Source of the DNA: Epinephelus fuscoguttatus
Taxonomy: Eukaryota > Chordata > Actinopteri > Perciformes > Serranidae
Direction: 5' to 3'
NCBI RefSeq assembly: GCF_011397635.1
Contig: NC_064767.1
Span: forward strand, 21,812,537 to 21,876,536
DNA length: 64,000 nucleotides
Under the pieces are notes generated by a model. It did no database searches and was not told the DNA's origin. It saw only the letters and a list, made by a program, of their open reading frames with translations. Made by a program: the position numbers and the translations under genes. This document shows, piece after piece, positions 34,379 to 48,400 of the stretch (its first letter is position 1; every line of letters begins with the position of its first letter).

Positions 34379-37300
34379 ACAACTGCATCCACACAAGAAT
34401 CTGCATGAGTTTTTGTAATTCACTTAAGAGTCAGGGCACATGGAGGAAAGTAGAGATGTATAGAGAGTGAAGGAGCACTTGCTTTGACTGATAGAGGGGG
34501 CAGCCGAGGGCTGGCAGCATGGCAGCAGCTTGAGGAATCGCTGCTTTATGGTTTTTTTGCTTTGGCTGGTGGAAGGATTACCTGTAATAATCACCAACCA
34601 TAGCACACAGGTTAGACACAAGTCTGCAAATTGTGTTTTCATACACACACACACACACACACACACATGCACACATGCCCTGTGAGGACCAAAAACGCAC
34701 TCCATGCAAGGGACAGATGCAACAACAGACTGATTCATGCCATTTAGTCAAATTGCTAATTGCCTGCTGACCTGGCTCAGCGACGGGAGATCACGAGTAC
34801 CACTTCAAACAGTAGATGATACCAGACAAAAGCAGCACAGTGTGACTCCTAGAAACACACAGTTTCGTGAATCAGACTGTCTCTCATAGCACAATGCCAC
34901 ATTCAGCATACTGTATAAAAATACAGTGGAGAGTATCAATTCAAAGCACAAGTCAAACATCAACGGTTTTAATTCACAATCGGCTTAAGGACTTAATTTC
35001 ACTTGCCAGACAAATGTCCTGCAAAACCACCTCTACCAGAGCCCATCACGTCTACCACTGTAGCACCAGTTCACGTCAGAGCAAGCAAATGTCATTGTGC
35101 CTATTTTGCCATGTTTCAGGGAATGATAATAAAAATCAGATGGGGGAAGTAAAACACATACGCACACATGAACCTATACTTACTCCTGCCTCTTAGTTTC
35201 CATGGTAACAGTCCCCTCACCCCTTTTAGCAGGACCCCAGCAGTCTGAAGGATGAAGGCCATGTTGGGGTGAAAACCAGTAAAACCACAGTACTTCCACA
35301 GACTATCTAGCCTCTGTGATGTGCCACCCTGTTGTCCTCAGGGACTCTGCCCCCCCTGACCTGTGGCTCTGGCGTCATTTGGAGCCAGAACAGGATACCA
35401 AATTAATACACCAGCCGCCTAGCACAGGCCCAGCCCTCCGCCTCAGGGTAGGGTCTGCTTGTGCACACAGCATATGTGTAATACATATACACATAAGCAT
35501 ATGTATAAGTAAATATGTTTTTTTATGTAGACCCAACAGCTGCCCATGACACAGAAATAAATATGGAATACTTTGACATCTGTCAAAGGGACAAAAATAA
35601 ACCCAAGTAAGTTTTCAAAGATGCCTGATGGTAGCAAAGTAATCGCACTGTATTGCTGTAATGTTGGATCTGGTTGAGGTGAAGCTTATTGTTACTAAAT
35701 GGCCTAATCTACTACAGGTGAGATTGTTTGTCACTTGCTGTTCCCAGCATCAAGAAAAATACCCAATGAATTTGAAAGTGGTCACAAAAAAATTCACAAT
35801 TTCATTACGGCTGGGTAACTCCATGCAGAAGAAGATCATGTTATACAACTGAAAGCCCCAGAACAGCTACTAAATGGAGCTTGGGGTGAGATTTTTTTTG
35901 TCAGCTAATTTTAACTTACACTGCTGTTTGTTTACTTGTTAGATGTCACTTTAATTTATTGCAACAGTGCATCATATTCACGTTAATCGTGCAACTGTAA
36001 CAACAGCTGTCACAAAATGGTAGTGGAATTAAATTTGTAATATCTTAATTTGCTAGATACAATGAAGAAGTATACAGTAGCAAACAAAAATCACAAGTAA
36101 AGTCAAAATATATCAAAACTGTACCTACAAACAAACCTACTTCCAAGTAGTGCTTGAAGGTTCTGTATACAATATTCAGAGCAAAAATATAGCAGCAAAT
36201 AATTCTTTGTTATGTAAAGATAAAGTGGAGTAATGACGTCATGAGCAGAGAATGAAGTCATGCTCCTTCTGTGTGAGTTGTGGTCTGAGCTTCTCTGTAC
36301 TTTGTTTTGGTCTGGTCTTGCCGCACTTACATGTTGGTGCCTATGAGTCCCTGTGTGTGTATCCCACTGCTAGTTGCTGCCACTCTGCACTGTGCTTTTA
36401 CTGCTGTTACTGCTGAAAATGCCATACAGATCAATGTATCCAACACTGTTGTTGTTTGCACCGTTACCTGCTAGCCACCGGCTCCGCTACCTCTCTGGTG
36501 AGAACCGTATTCAAGTAATCCCAGCTCAGATTCTGAATCGTACATACATATTCTGTATGTTGCATACAGCCCTATAGGGTATTAAGTTTGCTCTTGCAGA
36601 GCTTTAAAGATTTCATTGTTGATTAAATCTTTAATGCTAGTAATTGCAGTGAAATACATTTTTAAAGTAGCCTTTAGTTGTTATTGTGTTGCAGATGCAG
36701 CTTGTCTCTGGGTGTGAGCAGACTAAATTTAATTCCTGCGGATTGTTCAGAGGGCCTGGACGGAGATAGGTAAAAAAGAAAACCTTCATAATTTCTACTT
36801 CCTCTGCTCTGCATGGCACACTGAGCTTGAAATACTTGTAAGGACCATGAAAGCTGAATCTACTGGAAACTGTCAATGCTTAGATATGCTTCTTTTAGGA
36901 TTGAGACACCTTTTCCTCTCCTCCTGTCTCACAGCTCTCTTTCCATCTGCTGTGTTTCTTTCTCTGTAGTTTTGTCCTTTGCTGGTGATGAAATGTCTCG
37001 CTTATTGTGATGTCTTTGAGTAAACATGGCCAAGTTTGTCTTGGAATAGAGATGTTTGATCTCAGAGGGATTAACCTAATTTTAATGTGCACAAGTATGT
37101 CTCTTTAAGGTCCCCTATATATTCTTAAATATGCCCTGATAACATCTTATAACACATCATCAACTGTATCAATCTATCTTAGAAACTAAGCTGCTGTTGT
37201 TGTTTTATTATTCCAGAGCTGATACAGGACTTAACATGGGAGTTGTAGCTATGTCATGGTTGAAAATGGCCCTTTGTTGAAAACAAGCACTACACTCATT

Positions 37301-38801
37301 ACCCTATTGAAGTAACGTGATCAATTTATTCTCCAGCCTTTGAAGTTAAAATTGTTTTTTGAGTGGCACTGACAATGAGGCCAGAAATTCTTTCATTTTG
37401 GCTTGAGTAGGCGGAAAAATAAAAACTGTCTATTCCTTATCAGACACGGGGGAAATGCAACTTTGTGTGTTCTTCAGCTGATGTGCGGCATTAAGTCATT
37501 CTTACCCGACGCGCCCTGTAGTGACTGTGGAATTAGAGTTCAATAGTTTTCCCCAGGGTACACTGACAAACCATCACAACTCTTCAGGAAATAATAAAAC
37601 AGCTCTATTTTTAGCTTGATGGCAACACATTTTTGGCAATATCCAGTAACTTCTGAAGAGGCTGTGTGTTTCATAAACTCAAGAGATCTGAGGATTTTCT
37701 CAAGGCACAGAGACGCTATCAGCCGAAGTGAAGGCAGCACACATATTACAGTGATACAGTATACTGCAGATCCAACATTGAACCTTTCAGCTGTGATTTC
37801 TAGACCCTCCTGACACTGATGAGAAAAGCAGAATGTGCAATTCAAGTTTTCACAACTACCAGGATAAAATTAGAACTTAGACACATCCTGGTGGTTTGGT
37901 TGGTTCTTCGTGTTGTCTGTGGTTTCAAATGAGGCCTGGGACCTTTACCTAATGTCATTCATCTCCTCCCACGTCTTCTGCCTTTACTCTTAACTGCACT
38001 GCATCTATTTATTGCACTACCTTAAATCTTGGGGACTCACAAGAGGCAAGAAAGAAATGAAACCTCAAAATCGATGCAGCAGGGGCACAGAGATCCTGAT
38101 TTAAGTCCCTAATGGCTCCAGCATATGGCTCAAACTCCAAAACGTTAGATCCCATAATGCATTTTTTTTTTTGGAAGTGCCTCAATGTTTGTGTTGTATC
38201 CTCATACAGTGGTTTGTCTGTTACCTTGCAAAAATGCACATACAACAGTTTATGTCAAACAATGACATTAAATACTTAAGGTAAAGTTACATAGTTTAGA
38301 TTTAGGAAAATAAATATGGTGACAGTGTACCTTAAAATAACTCAAAGTTCACATGGTTCCAAACGCTGGTCTTGTGGGGGAAAGTCCTTTGTTTTGTGAC
38401 CCTACTACCCTATTACTTTCTTCTTTACTTCTGTCAGCACATTGGTCATGTGATCGCAGCCTTCCTGATTATGTTGGTTATACAGGAATTATTGGCTCAT
38501 TATTATGAGGATTATATACGAGTTATGGTGCATTACTTTTCGCAGGTATACGTGTGAACAGTGCATGAGAACAGCCAGCTGTTTGGTATAAGCTCACATC
38601 TTCCCAACACCATGCCCAGTTGGACCCTGATGACATCAGCAGGGTCGTCTTTTTAGATTTTGGAAAACTACAAAGCTCTTCGTGATGAACACGTCATGAC
38701 GTCTTGATGTATAAAAATTGGTGGAGTTATATATAAGTGGAAACAATGAAAAATATTCTGAAGAACACATCCTCATCACAGTAGAAGGGATAAGTAAAGG
38801 C

Positions 38802-38833
<32 letters not shown>

Positions 38834-39104
38834 AACATAATCTGCAGACAGAATCCTTTAGTTGTAAGAAGGAAAGTATTAAAGGACAGTCTTTTTCCCA
38901 GGATGTATGGGCTTACATTAAGATATGTTTTGGAAAGGAATTTTTCATTCAAATTTCTTTTTTCAAGAAATTTTGAATCTCTTTTGTGTCATAAATGCAG
39001 CAAAAAATAATCTGTTTTTAACATTCTGCATACATGTGAGTGTAAAGGGTATTGATACACTGTACTGTCAGTCTCAGACAAAATCAAGCACACACACAAG
39101 CATA

Positions 39105-39153
<49 letters not shown>

Positions 39154-39499
39154 ACACTAGAGGGTGTGACAAACATGACAGCTATTTAGTGAAGAAATTA
39201 GGTCAAAGTACTTTGTTATATTTCGTCCTAACGGACACATCAGGAACACACAAACACATTATGCAGACACCCTGCTTTCCAGCTGAGTGTTTTCCTCCTA
39301 ACGTCCCCTCACCAAATTCATCATTTTGACTTCTCACTCGGCGCCTCTCTCTTGATCGCTTACCATTTCTCTTACCTGCCGTGGAAAGGTCGATAAGCCC
39401 CAGAAAGTGCATCAGTTTGAGGGAGCTACAGACCACCAGGAGGATGCCCACAGTCTGCAGCCCCTCCACCTCCCACTTGTCTTGGAAGAACAGATGCAT
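28223..39499 (-). CDS. kcnip2: KChIP2, second membrane-type isoform (alternative first exon at 39.4 kb)
   Basis: Alternative first exon 39376-39499 joins the same seven common exons, giving 237 aa if translation begins at ATG 39499. It encodes [20 protein letters not shown], then [21 protein letters not shown], ending one base into a codon before the GTAAGA donor. That phase completes Asp before SVEDDFEL. It closely resembles the [11 protein letters not shown]...LLGLIDFSE exon known from KChIP4 variants. The roughly 20-residue apolar stretch predicts membrane insertion. An in-frame ATG at 39601 would extend it by 34 residues. Use as a first exon is inferred from homology and splice phase. Confidence 0.8.
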
Positions 39500-42400
39500 C
39501 CTTTCCCCCTGCCTCTCTCTTTCTCTGTTTCTGTCAACAAAAATCTTTCTCTTGCCCAGGGGCAACCACTTTCCCCCTCTCAGCTCCAACCAGGAATGCA
39601 ACGTCTGTTTCTCTTCAATCTCTCCGCTCAGTCTCCCTCTATATGCCGGTATTCCTCCATCCTAACTCTGCACGGCTCCCCGCCCGCTTTCTTCACTGAA
39701 GGTAGATTGTTATTCTCCTCGTTTCTTCATCGAGAACAGTAAGTGCGTGGCAGCAGGATTGTCGGCTTGCTGCTCCACCCCCGCCGCCTCCGAAGCTGTC
39801 AAAGGTTGTTTAAGTTCCAGGTGAAGTTCGGACGATTCACTGTGTGTGTCCTGGCAGGTTGATGCCAATTGTTTTCGGACTCTCTCTGCTTTTCCAGCTA
39901 CTGACTCTCAAACTCTCCGTACTCTCTGCCTGTCCTCCCTCTCTTTCTCGCCTTACCTCCGTCACTCTCCTCCTGTCGTGTCCCTCCCCATGTTTAATTG
40001 GGTCAGTGATGGGACCGAGTGAAGGGGAGGGTAGGGAAGGGAGAGGAGAAAAGGAGGGAAGGAAAAGGATGGACGAGTACTACTTGTAGGTTAAGAGGGG
40101 AAACAGAAAGAGGGGACACAAAAAAGACAGATGAGATGAATAAATTGGGCGATGAGATAGACAGAAAAAGGAGGGGCAAGGTGGAGTGGATAAAAGGAGA
40201 AAATAACAGTAACTGTGATACGACAAGGACAGAATCCAAATTACAAATGAATCAAAAAGAGGTAGCAGGGGCGAAATGAAGGACAAAATTAGGAAAATAA
40301 GACGCAGAGAAAGACTAACAGGAGGGAGGAGGGAGACTGTGATGACTGAGAGGCAAAGCATCTGACCCAGCGGCTACTGTGGACAAACTCACAGATGTGG
40401 CAATCTCCCCTGAGTGTGAAGTCCACACACGTGCACACACAAACACACAGCCTGGAGTTGTACATGTATTGCATATGCAATCCAGCGCAGTGGGGAATAT
40501 TTCAGTTGGGATGAGATGATATTGATGTCACATCTGGCACACTGACATCCTAACTGACAAACACAATCTCTGAAGAACTGGAACAGAAAAACTAAAAAAA
40601 AAAAAAAAAAAAAAAAAAAACAACAATTAAAAGAATGAATCATGATGATGTATTTTGGTTGGCATGTAGAGTTTTCCAGACTTGCCATATGGATACCTGA
40701 TGGGAACATATGCATGACTAATTTTAAGTGCAGCAGCAAACAGAGATGATAGGCTCATGAACCATCTGAAACATAATGATGAGCTGGGATGTGACAAAGG
40801 AAATTGTCACTCTTAATAGGAGTCGGGATGCGCTGAGGTAATACACTAGATCGTATCGACCCGGATCACAACCTTATTACTGTGACTGGTATGGGCCACA
40901 TGCGAATGACGCACGTTGAATACACTGTCTTTGTCAGTTTCATTATTAAAAAAATAATCAATGTTTCCATTGTCAGTTTAATCAAGAGTCATTATGTCAC
41001 AGTGGGCAGCAGACTACGCTTTTCATCCCACGGCAACCCTGACCTTATAACACTTGCAAGGGGTTATGTCTGGGTCTGAGAAGTGAAGCCAATGTGGAAG
41101 TCGCTTGAACCTGCATTTGTTCTAATGGCCAGCAGAGGGCGACTCCACTGATTGAAAAAAGAAGTCAGACTAGTACAAGTCCCACTTAATTTATCACCTC
41201 TGTAAACATTCTCCTAATATATTTATGGTCTCAGTCGCTACAGCATGATGTTAATTTTGTAAGTTATGGTCCCATTTAGAGTAGAATGGACGATAAAACA
41301 GGGTATGCTTTAGGGTGTGGCTACCTTGTGATAGACAAGCTGCTACCACGGCGACCTGTCAATCAGTTCCTTGGGTTCTCCTCCACAGCTCTGTCCTCTG
41401 ATGCAAATATGGTTACTTCTGGCTCCAAAAAACCAAGATGGCGATGGCCAAAATTCCAGAAGGGTTGTTCACAAACCAGTGGGTGACATCATGCTGGCTA
41501 TGCCGATTTCTATTAATACAGTCTATGATTTCCTTACATAAAAGTAATTCTAATAAGTTCCTTGCAGAGAGGTACACAGAATTTTCACTTTGTTTCTACC
41601 TCCTTTCCAGAATGATCCATGTAAGTGTCTTCTTTTTAAGATGATGTCATTTTTGTTTTTGTCTACCCAACAATTAGACTACGAATCAAAAAAATTAAAC
41701 TGTTTTCCGATCTGACACCACTATGGTTGAGGATTGGTTAGGTTTAGGCACAAAAACAACTTGGTTCCCAACAGCCAAGACTCAAAATTACCACAGGTGC
41801 TTGAGGACTTTGTCACCAACCAAATCCAACTCATGCTGCATTACTAACAAGCAATATGACAATGTGATGAACATAATGTTATCTTTTTCATGGACCAATG
41901 GAGCCACCAGTATCTGACAGGCCATGTGCATGTTACTGCTGAGCCGAGGTTGGCAACATGAAGGAGACTGAATCTCAGAAGACATGAGAGATGTTGTGTT
42001 TGTTTACTAGAAAGTTCGGGCATTTTTTGGGGTGACGAGATGGGACGAGAGGTCTCTGTCAAGCCCCTTTTATAAAGCCTGTTCAAGGCAGGAATGTTGC
42101 ACCGTTACTTTGCATCATCAGTCTGTATTGAAATGTATGAACATCGAATGGAGGGTGGCATTGTTTTTCAGCGGTTAAGCCACCAGCAAAGGTAGAGCAG
42201 AACAGCGCTGAGTCTAATTATATTCCACTCAGGAGCAGCTGCTGAGTCAAGTGTGACACCTAGTGGTAAAGTTCAGTCACCGGCCTTGTCTAAATTTTTT
42301 TACCCCAGCCCAGGATTTGCTGAAATGACTGATGCTTTTGTTCTTCTTGAGAGGACAGTCTCTGAAATTGGTGTTGGAAGAGAATAAGTAAGATCACTGC

Positions 42401-45400
42401 ATCCCTAAATAAGAAATGGCTAGGCTTCAACAAAAGTGGAAAGTGACACCCCTTGGCTTCAAAGTGCTCCATTACTTTCATCCTCTGCTCCATGTTCAAT
42501 AACCCCCCCGCCGTTATCAAAACTGGAAGTGAATGCTCTACTGAGACGGGAGACAGAGGGATTTTTAATCCCTAGTGCTTTAAAAGCCTTGTCTTTATAC
42601 TGTACATAGGCCATATATATACATCCATGCATCTTTCTGTCTGTGCCTGTGAGCAGGTCTGGTCAGCCCCAGACAGAAAGAAAGCAGGAGATGGAGAGTA
42701 AAGGGGAGGCTGTGGGATAGAGAGGTTTATGAAGGGCTTGATCTGTCTGCTGTGTGATTAATGATTCCCAGAGTCAAAATGAGACCTAGAGCCACAGTAT
42801 AGCTGCTGAGCCTTGGGGAGCACACATCTTAGAGCAGCCTTGTGGGACTGAACAACCTACACTTAATCAGAGGCAGACTCATGCTCTTTGGTAAACAAAA
42901 TGACAACAAGCAACGATCTCGGGTTCATGTTCAAAGTCAAGAACTGGGCTCATTGATGCTTAAAGTGTGCAACCATCAATCACTGTCATTTAATGTGAGT
43001 GAGTCAGCTGATGCAGTCGAGTGCTTCAAGTGCAATAAGGGAGACCTCGGGGCTTCTAATGGCACTGAAGGATCAGACGTTACAAAAGGCTCTTTATGAT
43101 CACATAAACTGAGATGACTAAAAAGAACATAATGAAAAATGATCGTTAAATGAGAACTACTTCACAACTGGTCATCAACGTAGAGTTATAATCTACATAA
43201 AGTATTATATTACCCTATATTTTGCATGCATTGAAGGACACAGTTAATTAAACAGGCTTCATAAATTCCCAGATACAATGACATATTTAGGCCAGTAAAT
43301 TCTCAAACACATTCTGCAGTGGGAGAGTCAAATCAAGGATGAAAGTGTGAGAGATTAAGGCTGGCCGCGCCTATCTGTCATTATCCCTTACACAAAGCAT
43401 TAGGACATCTGTCATATACAGAGACAGAAATGTAAGATCAATATATTGCAAATAAACAAAAAAAAAAATCTCCCCTTTAACTTTAACTCAGATGTGAAGG
43501 CTCTGTGATTCCAGGAATATTGTAAGGCACTGACCTTTGAACTTGTTTCTGTCGTGGCGGTTGCTTCTAAGAATGGTAACATAAATTTTAGCTGACTTCA
43601 CTGCTACAACGTTGTAACCCTATATGCATTGATCGGGTGGCTTGCAGGTCAAAAGATGTCTAGACGTCTAGGTTACTGTAAAACCACAGTGGGCTAAATT
43701 TGTTTGAGAAGAGAGTTTTTTATAAACGTCTAGATTACATAAATGTAACCATTGTTTCAACAACATCTTAATGAGTCTATGTCAACACATGTTTAGGAGC
43801 TGCTTAAAACATGGTCATCCTTTATGATAAAACAATTACATAATCTAGACATCTAAACAAGAGTCTCCAGCAACGCTAGTGGCTCTGTGAGACCATACAG
43901 AACAGCTGTGCTTTGAGCTACATGCTCTACAATGTGCTCACAATGGAGATGCAAACATGCTGATGGTAATTAGGTGTTATGTTTACCATGTTTCCCATCA
44001 TAGTTTAGCCTGTTAGCATGTTAACTTTTGCTAGTTAGTGCTAAACACAAAGTCCAGCAGAGCTTGATGGAAATGTCATTAGTTTTGAATGTATTTGGTC
44101 ACAAGTTTTGACCTAATGATGGCACTGCACGACAAGCCAAAGGGTTATCAAAGTACTTACAGTTCATCATACAGAGAGCATGAAATTACATGGCAATTCA
44201 TGAAATAATTGCGGAGACATTCCACTCACAACCACACATGTGAACCTTATAGTGGCACTACTGGAAAAGGTTCATCAGAGTACATCCTCTGGGGATCATG
44301 AATATCTACAAAATTTCATGGCAATCTGTCCAGTAGCCAAAGACTGACAACACAAACCGAGAAATGAACATTGCCATCCCTGCAATGTGATCTCATCTCT
44401 ACTCGTTATACTTTGTCTCTTTAGCAGAAGACCAAGGCATTACTTAAACAATGACAGTGACAGCCACATTTGAACGTCAGGTAAACGCTTCGTGTGTAGA
44501 GGTGGAACATATTGGCTGGAATGTAGTCTCAGAACACATTGGCTATAGACCGAATCACTGTGACTTCATGCTAACAGCTACAGGCACTTCCTGGTAGAAA
44601 ACTGTAAACTGTTTGAATTGTGGAGATATGTGAATTCGACAAACTTGTTTATTTCTGTTGTCATTTTCAGTCCCAGCTGTAACATTAAAATACATATAGT
44701 TAAACATGGTGCTCCATCCTATTTGAAGTTCCTGTTAAGCTTATTATATGTACTATGTGGCTTTGCTAGTGTCTTTCTGAAACCAAATCTAGCAGTACAG
44801 AAGCTAAACAATGTACTGTTGTGGATGGGGCCGCAGAAAAAGATATTTAAGCCATCTAAAAATATCAATAGCAGTTTAAATGTATACTATAAATGAACTA
44901 TTTTCACTGCTTTACCTCACACAATAGCAGATAGAGGCAGTGATGGACCGACAACACCGGCATTCTGTAAAGTAAAATGACTGTTTCTGTCAATGGAGCC
45001 TGGTGGCTTTGAAATAATGGCTTCAGTTCTTGTTGGAAAAGGCTGTCTGACGGTAAGGTACAGTGGTGAAAATATTCTAAACTTACTTTGCTCTGAGCGT
45101 CTAACAGTGACATGGATGGGTTTAAATTGGAATTGGTGGAAAGCCCGTTGCATCTCACACAGATGCTTAACAATGCCCCCAGCGTCCCACTGCCCATGTG
45201 GCATATTTTGAAGCCCTGAAAGTTAGATCACGTCACCTAGAGCCATGCCGTAAGTATGAATAAAGATCAACCAAATGAAGCACATACACACCTTTTGAAT
45301 TAGCCCACTAATCACTATATAAAATGTGTCACACCAGGACGCCTCTCTTAATAAAGAAAGTTAAACACATCCATAGCTGCAATCATGCACACACATCAAG

Positions 45401-48400
45401 CGCTTCACACTACAGCTGTCACTTCAGTGCTAACCATGATATGAGCTCTGTGGAGTAGCTGCGTTCAACTGAGCAAAAGAAAGTGTTGCTCCATTTGCTT
45501 TGAAAGTGAGAGTGTGTGTGATATAATTAGCAGGCCAGTGGCGAGCCTGTGCGCTTGTCCAACTTCCAGACAAGTTCCTCAGATCTTTTTTTCTTCCCCC
45601 TTGACCTCGACTCATCAGATTTTAAGGGCAGTGAGGTTCCTCCAGGGTGAGAAATCACAGATAAACCACAGGAGTTTATTTTAGACCGAACTGTTTACTG
45701 CCAGTGTACATGAGGAAGCAACACCTGTAATCCATCTCAAGAGATGTCCTGAGCTCCACATAATGATGGGAGTGCACTTGCCTGCATGCTAATCTACAGT
45801 AGATGTTGACAACTTTGCACACCCGCACACACACACTGAGATAGTAATATAATGTTAGATTAATCTGTCGTAGTTGATTAGTCTCTATGAGGCATATTTT
45901 GCCTGAAGCCAGACACACAGAGTAATTGAAATACCTCCATATTTAGACGTCTACCTGGGCAATTATTCCTCTCAAAACTGATTAAAATGTCTAACAGAGA
46001 GAGAGGAGGGAGTGTGTGTGTGTGTGTGAGAACGTGTGTGCAGCAAAGGAGACACAGAGGAGGTCATTGACAAATGGTGCTCAAAATTGGCTAGTGTGTT
46101 TCCAATTAGATAAGTGAAAAAAGAGATCCATTTGCATAGATCATTAGCTTTTAAGGATATTTTAATACCGCGATGTGGGACAAAAACAGATTCATTCTAC
46201 TGAGACCAGGTCTTTTCAGCATAAACTACAGAGAGTCACTAATGAAGAGTTTTCTTTAGAAAGTGCACGCAATCAGGTGAGACAGAGGGATCAGAGAGGC
46301 TTTCTCGTTTGAGGAAACAAGACATAATGGATTATTTTCTGAGCAGCAACTACACTGAGAATTAGAGGAATAGTTAATTTTAGACACTTGGTTTTAGGAA
46401 TATACTGTAGTCATATATGGGCATGTGTCCTGTGACAGTTAAAAGACATGGCAAATGTGAAGATTTTAAGAGGGGGAATGTGTGAAGCATTTGTCAAGGG
46501 ACAAACATTTATTACCATAATTAAACATTTTTATAGATTTTTCTTACAGCAAATAAGCCAAGCATAATGATTATAATGATTAATTTTTTCTGTCAGTAAA
46601 AATTTTACATTCATCATTTTTTAATTAGAATTTTTTAAAAACATGTTCTCTTCTGTTTCTGAGCGATTTATTGTATGAATTTATAAAAAAAATTTCCCCT
46701 GCAAGTGGTTGTTAACGTTCTCCTAGATACATCTTTTTACCAAACACTCGGCTGAAAACCTCTGACCTTCCCAAACACATTGCAGCAATTAATTTTTACA
46801 CCCGAAGAGGGCAGTGCAAGGTAAGACATTTGGTTAGCCACCCTGGATTCAACAGTGCTGCTCCCCTCCAGCTATTCTCTCCCTTTCTCTTTGTTATTGT
46901 CCTTCATTTACATTCTGTTCCAGAGACCAGATAAACAGTGGGAGGGTAATGAAAGATCACAAGCCATTAACAATTACCATTAACACAACACATTGATGCA
47001 CACATCCCCACAATATTTAAAGGGATAGTAAAACTTGTCTTTGCTATTATGACAATGTGTCAGATCACAATGAAAGCGGGCCAAACAGCATTAAGGCTGT
47101 TACACTTTGAAGCTTCGTTTCAGGCACTCAGCTGCATTCATGCTTTTTTAAACGCGTGCTGTGTTTTTGAGTTGTGTAAAGCGGTCCATCTAAATTGGGT
47201 TTGCATTGCTCACAACAATGCTCTAAACTTATTTCCATCAAATCATAAACACTCTGCTCTGCTGTTTCCTGCCAGGAGCCAAATCAGGTAAACATCCTGA
47301 ACGGGTCGATACTACAGAAAAAAAAAACTTTGTAGCAGCTAAAAGGGTTTAGATCTCAGCTCTCTGAAGGTTTGGTTTACAGCTGTTGAGAGACTTGTTT
47401 CTAAAAAGACCACTACAGCAAAACTTCAAGGGAAATTATACTGTCACGGCAACAGAGCAAACAAACTAACACAATTTCCAGCCAAACAAGACAACAAAAG
47501 ACACTGAAACCCTGAACTTAGAGTAAAACTCAACCAGCTGGCAGCAGACTACAGAAAAGTTATTCCAAACGGTAACTGGGGTCCAGCCATGAGTGAAGAT
47601 GAAATTGGCAGTTCAATCAATGGCAGACTGACAGCAGCCTGTAGCCTTACCATGTTGCTGTAAAACAGGATGAATAATAGCCACTGTCTGCCCAACATGA
47701 ATGTTTTATCCTGGCGAATCCTGCTGCAAGGCTTATGCGTCCTTGTTAATACTGTATGTGTGTGCGAGTGAGAGTTAGTCAGGAATCAGACTGTCCTTCT
47801 CTCATACTTTCATCATCTCCTTGAGTGAGAAACTGGGAACTTTAGTGTGAACGTAAAAATGGGGGAAGTTTAGTTATTATTCAGTTATTTTCAGAAAACC
47901 CTCTCAACTTACACACATAACAAATCCACATTGGTTTACTTGTGCCTTCTTACATCTTTATGGGTCTACACTCAGGGTAGGCAACCTGCGGCTCAGGACA
48001 CACATGCAGCTCTTTAACACTTCTCCAGTGACTCCCTGTGGCTTTGACAAAAAATGATATGTAAATGAGTGAGTTATTTTTTAACATTTTAATTTTCATT
48101 TATCATTGTTGTAGTCCGAAAGTGACTCTTACATTTTCCAGTTGTATAAATGTGTAGCCTTTACACTGAATAAATGTTTTAACATCTTGTGAATGTCAAC
48201 ACATTCTCACTCTGACCTCGTCACATATTGACGTTTGGTCATGGACTTTTCACATCCACATACAAAGTGAAAGGTATCCTGGGTGTATTGATTGTTGACG
48301 TTCTGGGACACCCGTCAAGTTGTGCCTGTTATATGCATTGTCTTCTTTCAAAATAAACTTCCGTTTTCACAGGAAATTTAACGTTCACATACAGTCTCTT

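Larger units (their letters stand above)
32351..34482 (-). other. kcnip2 intron upstream of the common exons
   Basis: Apart from the repeat at 32.7-33.6 kb and the TG run at 34318-34376, it holds AT-rich unique sequence. No exon was seen. Confidence 0.7.

Noticed and set aside
34196-34470. Frames with long HT or CV repeats
   Set aside because: Translations of the TG/CA microsatellite. The same applies near 39.1, 51.97 and 52.15 kb.
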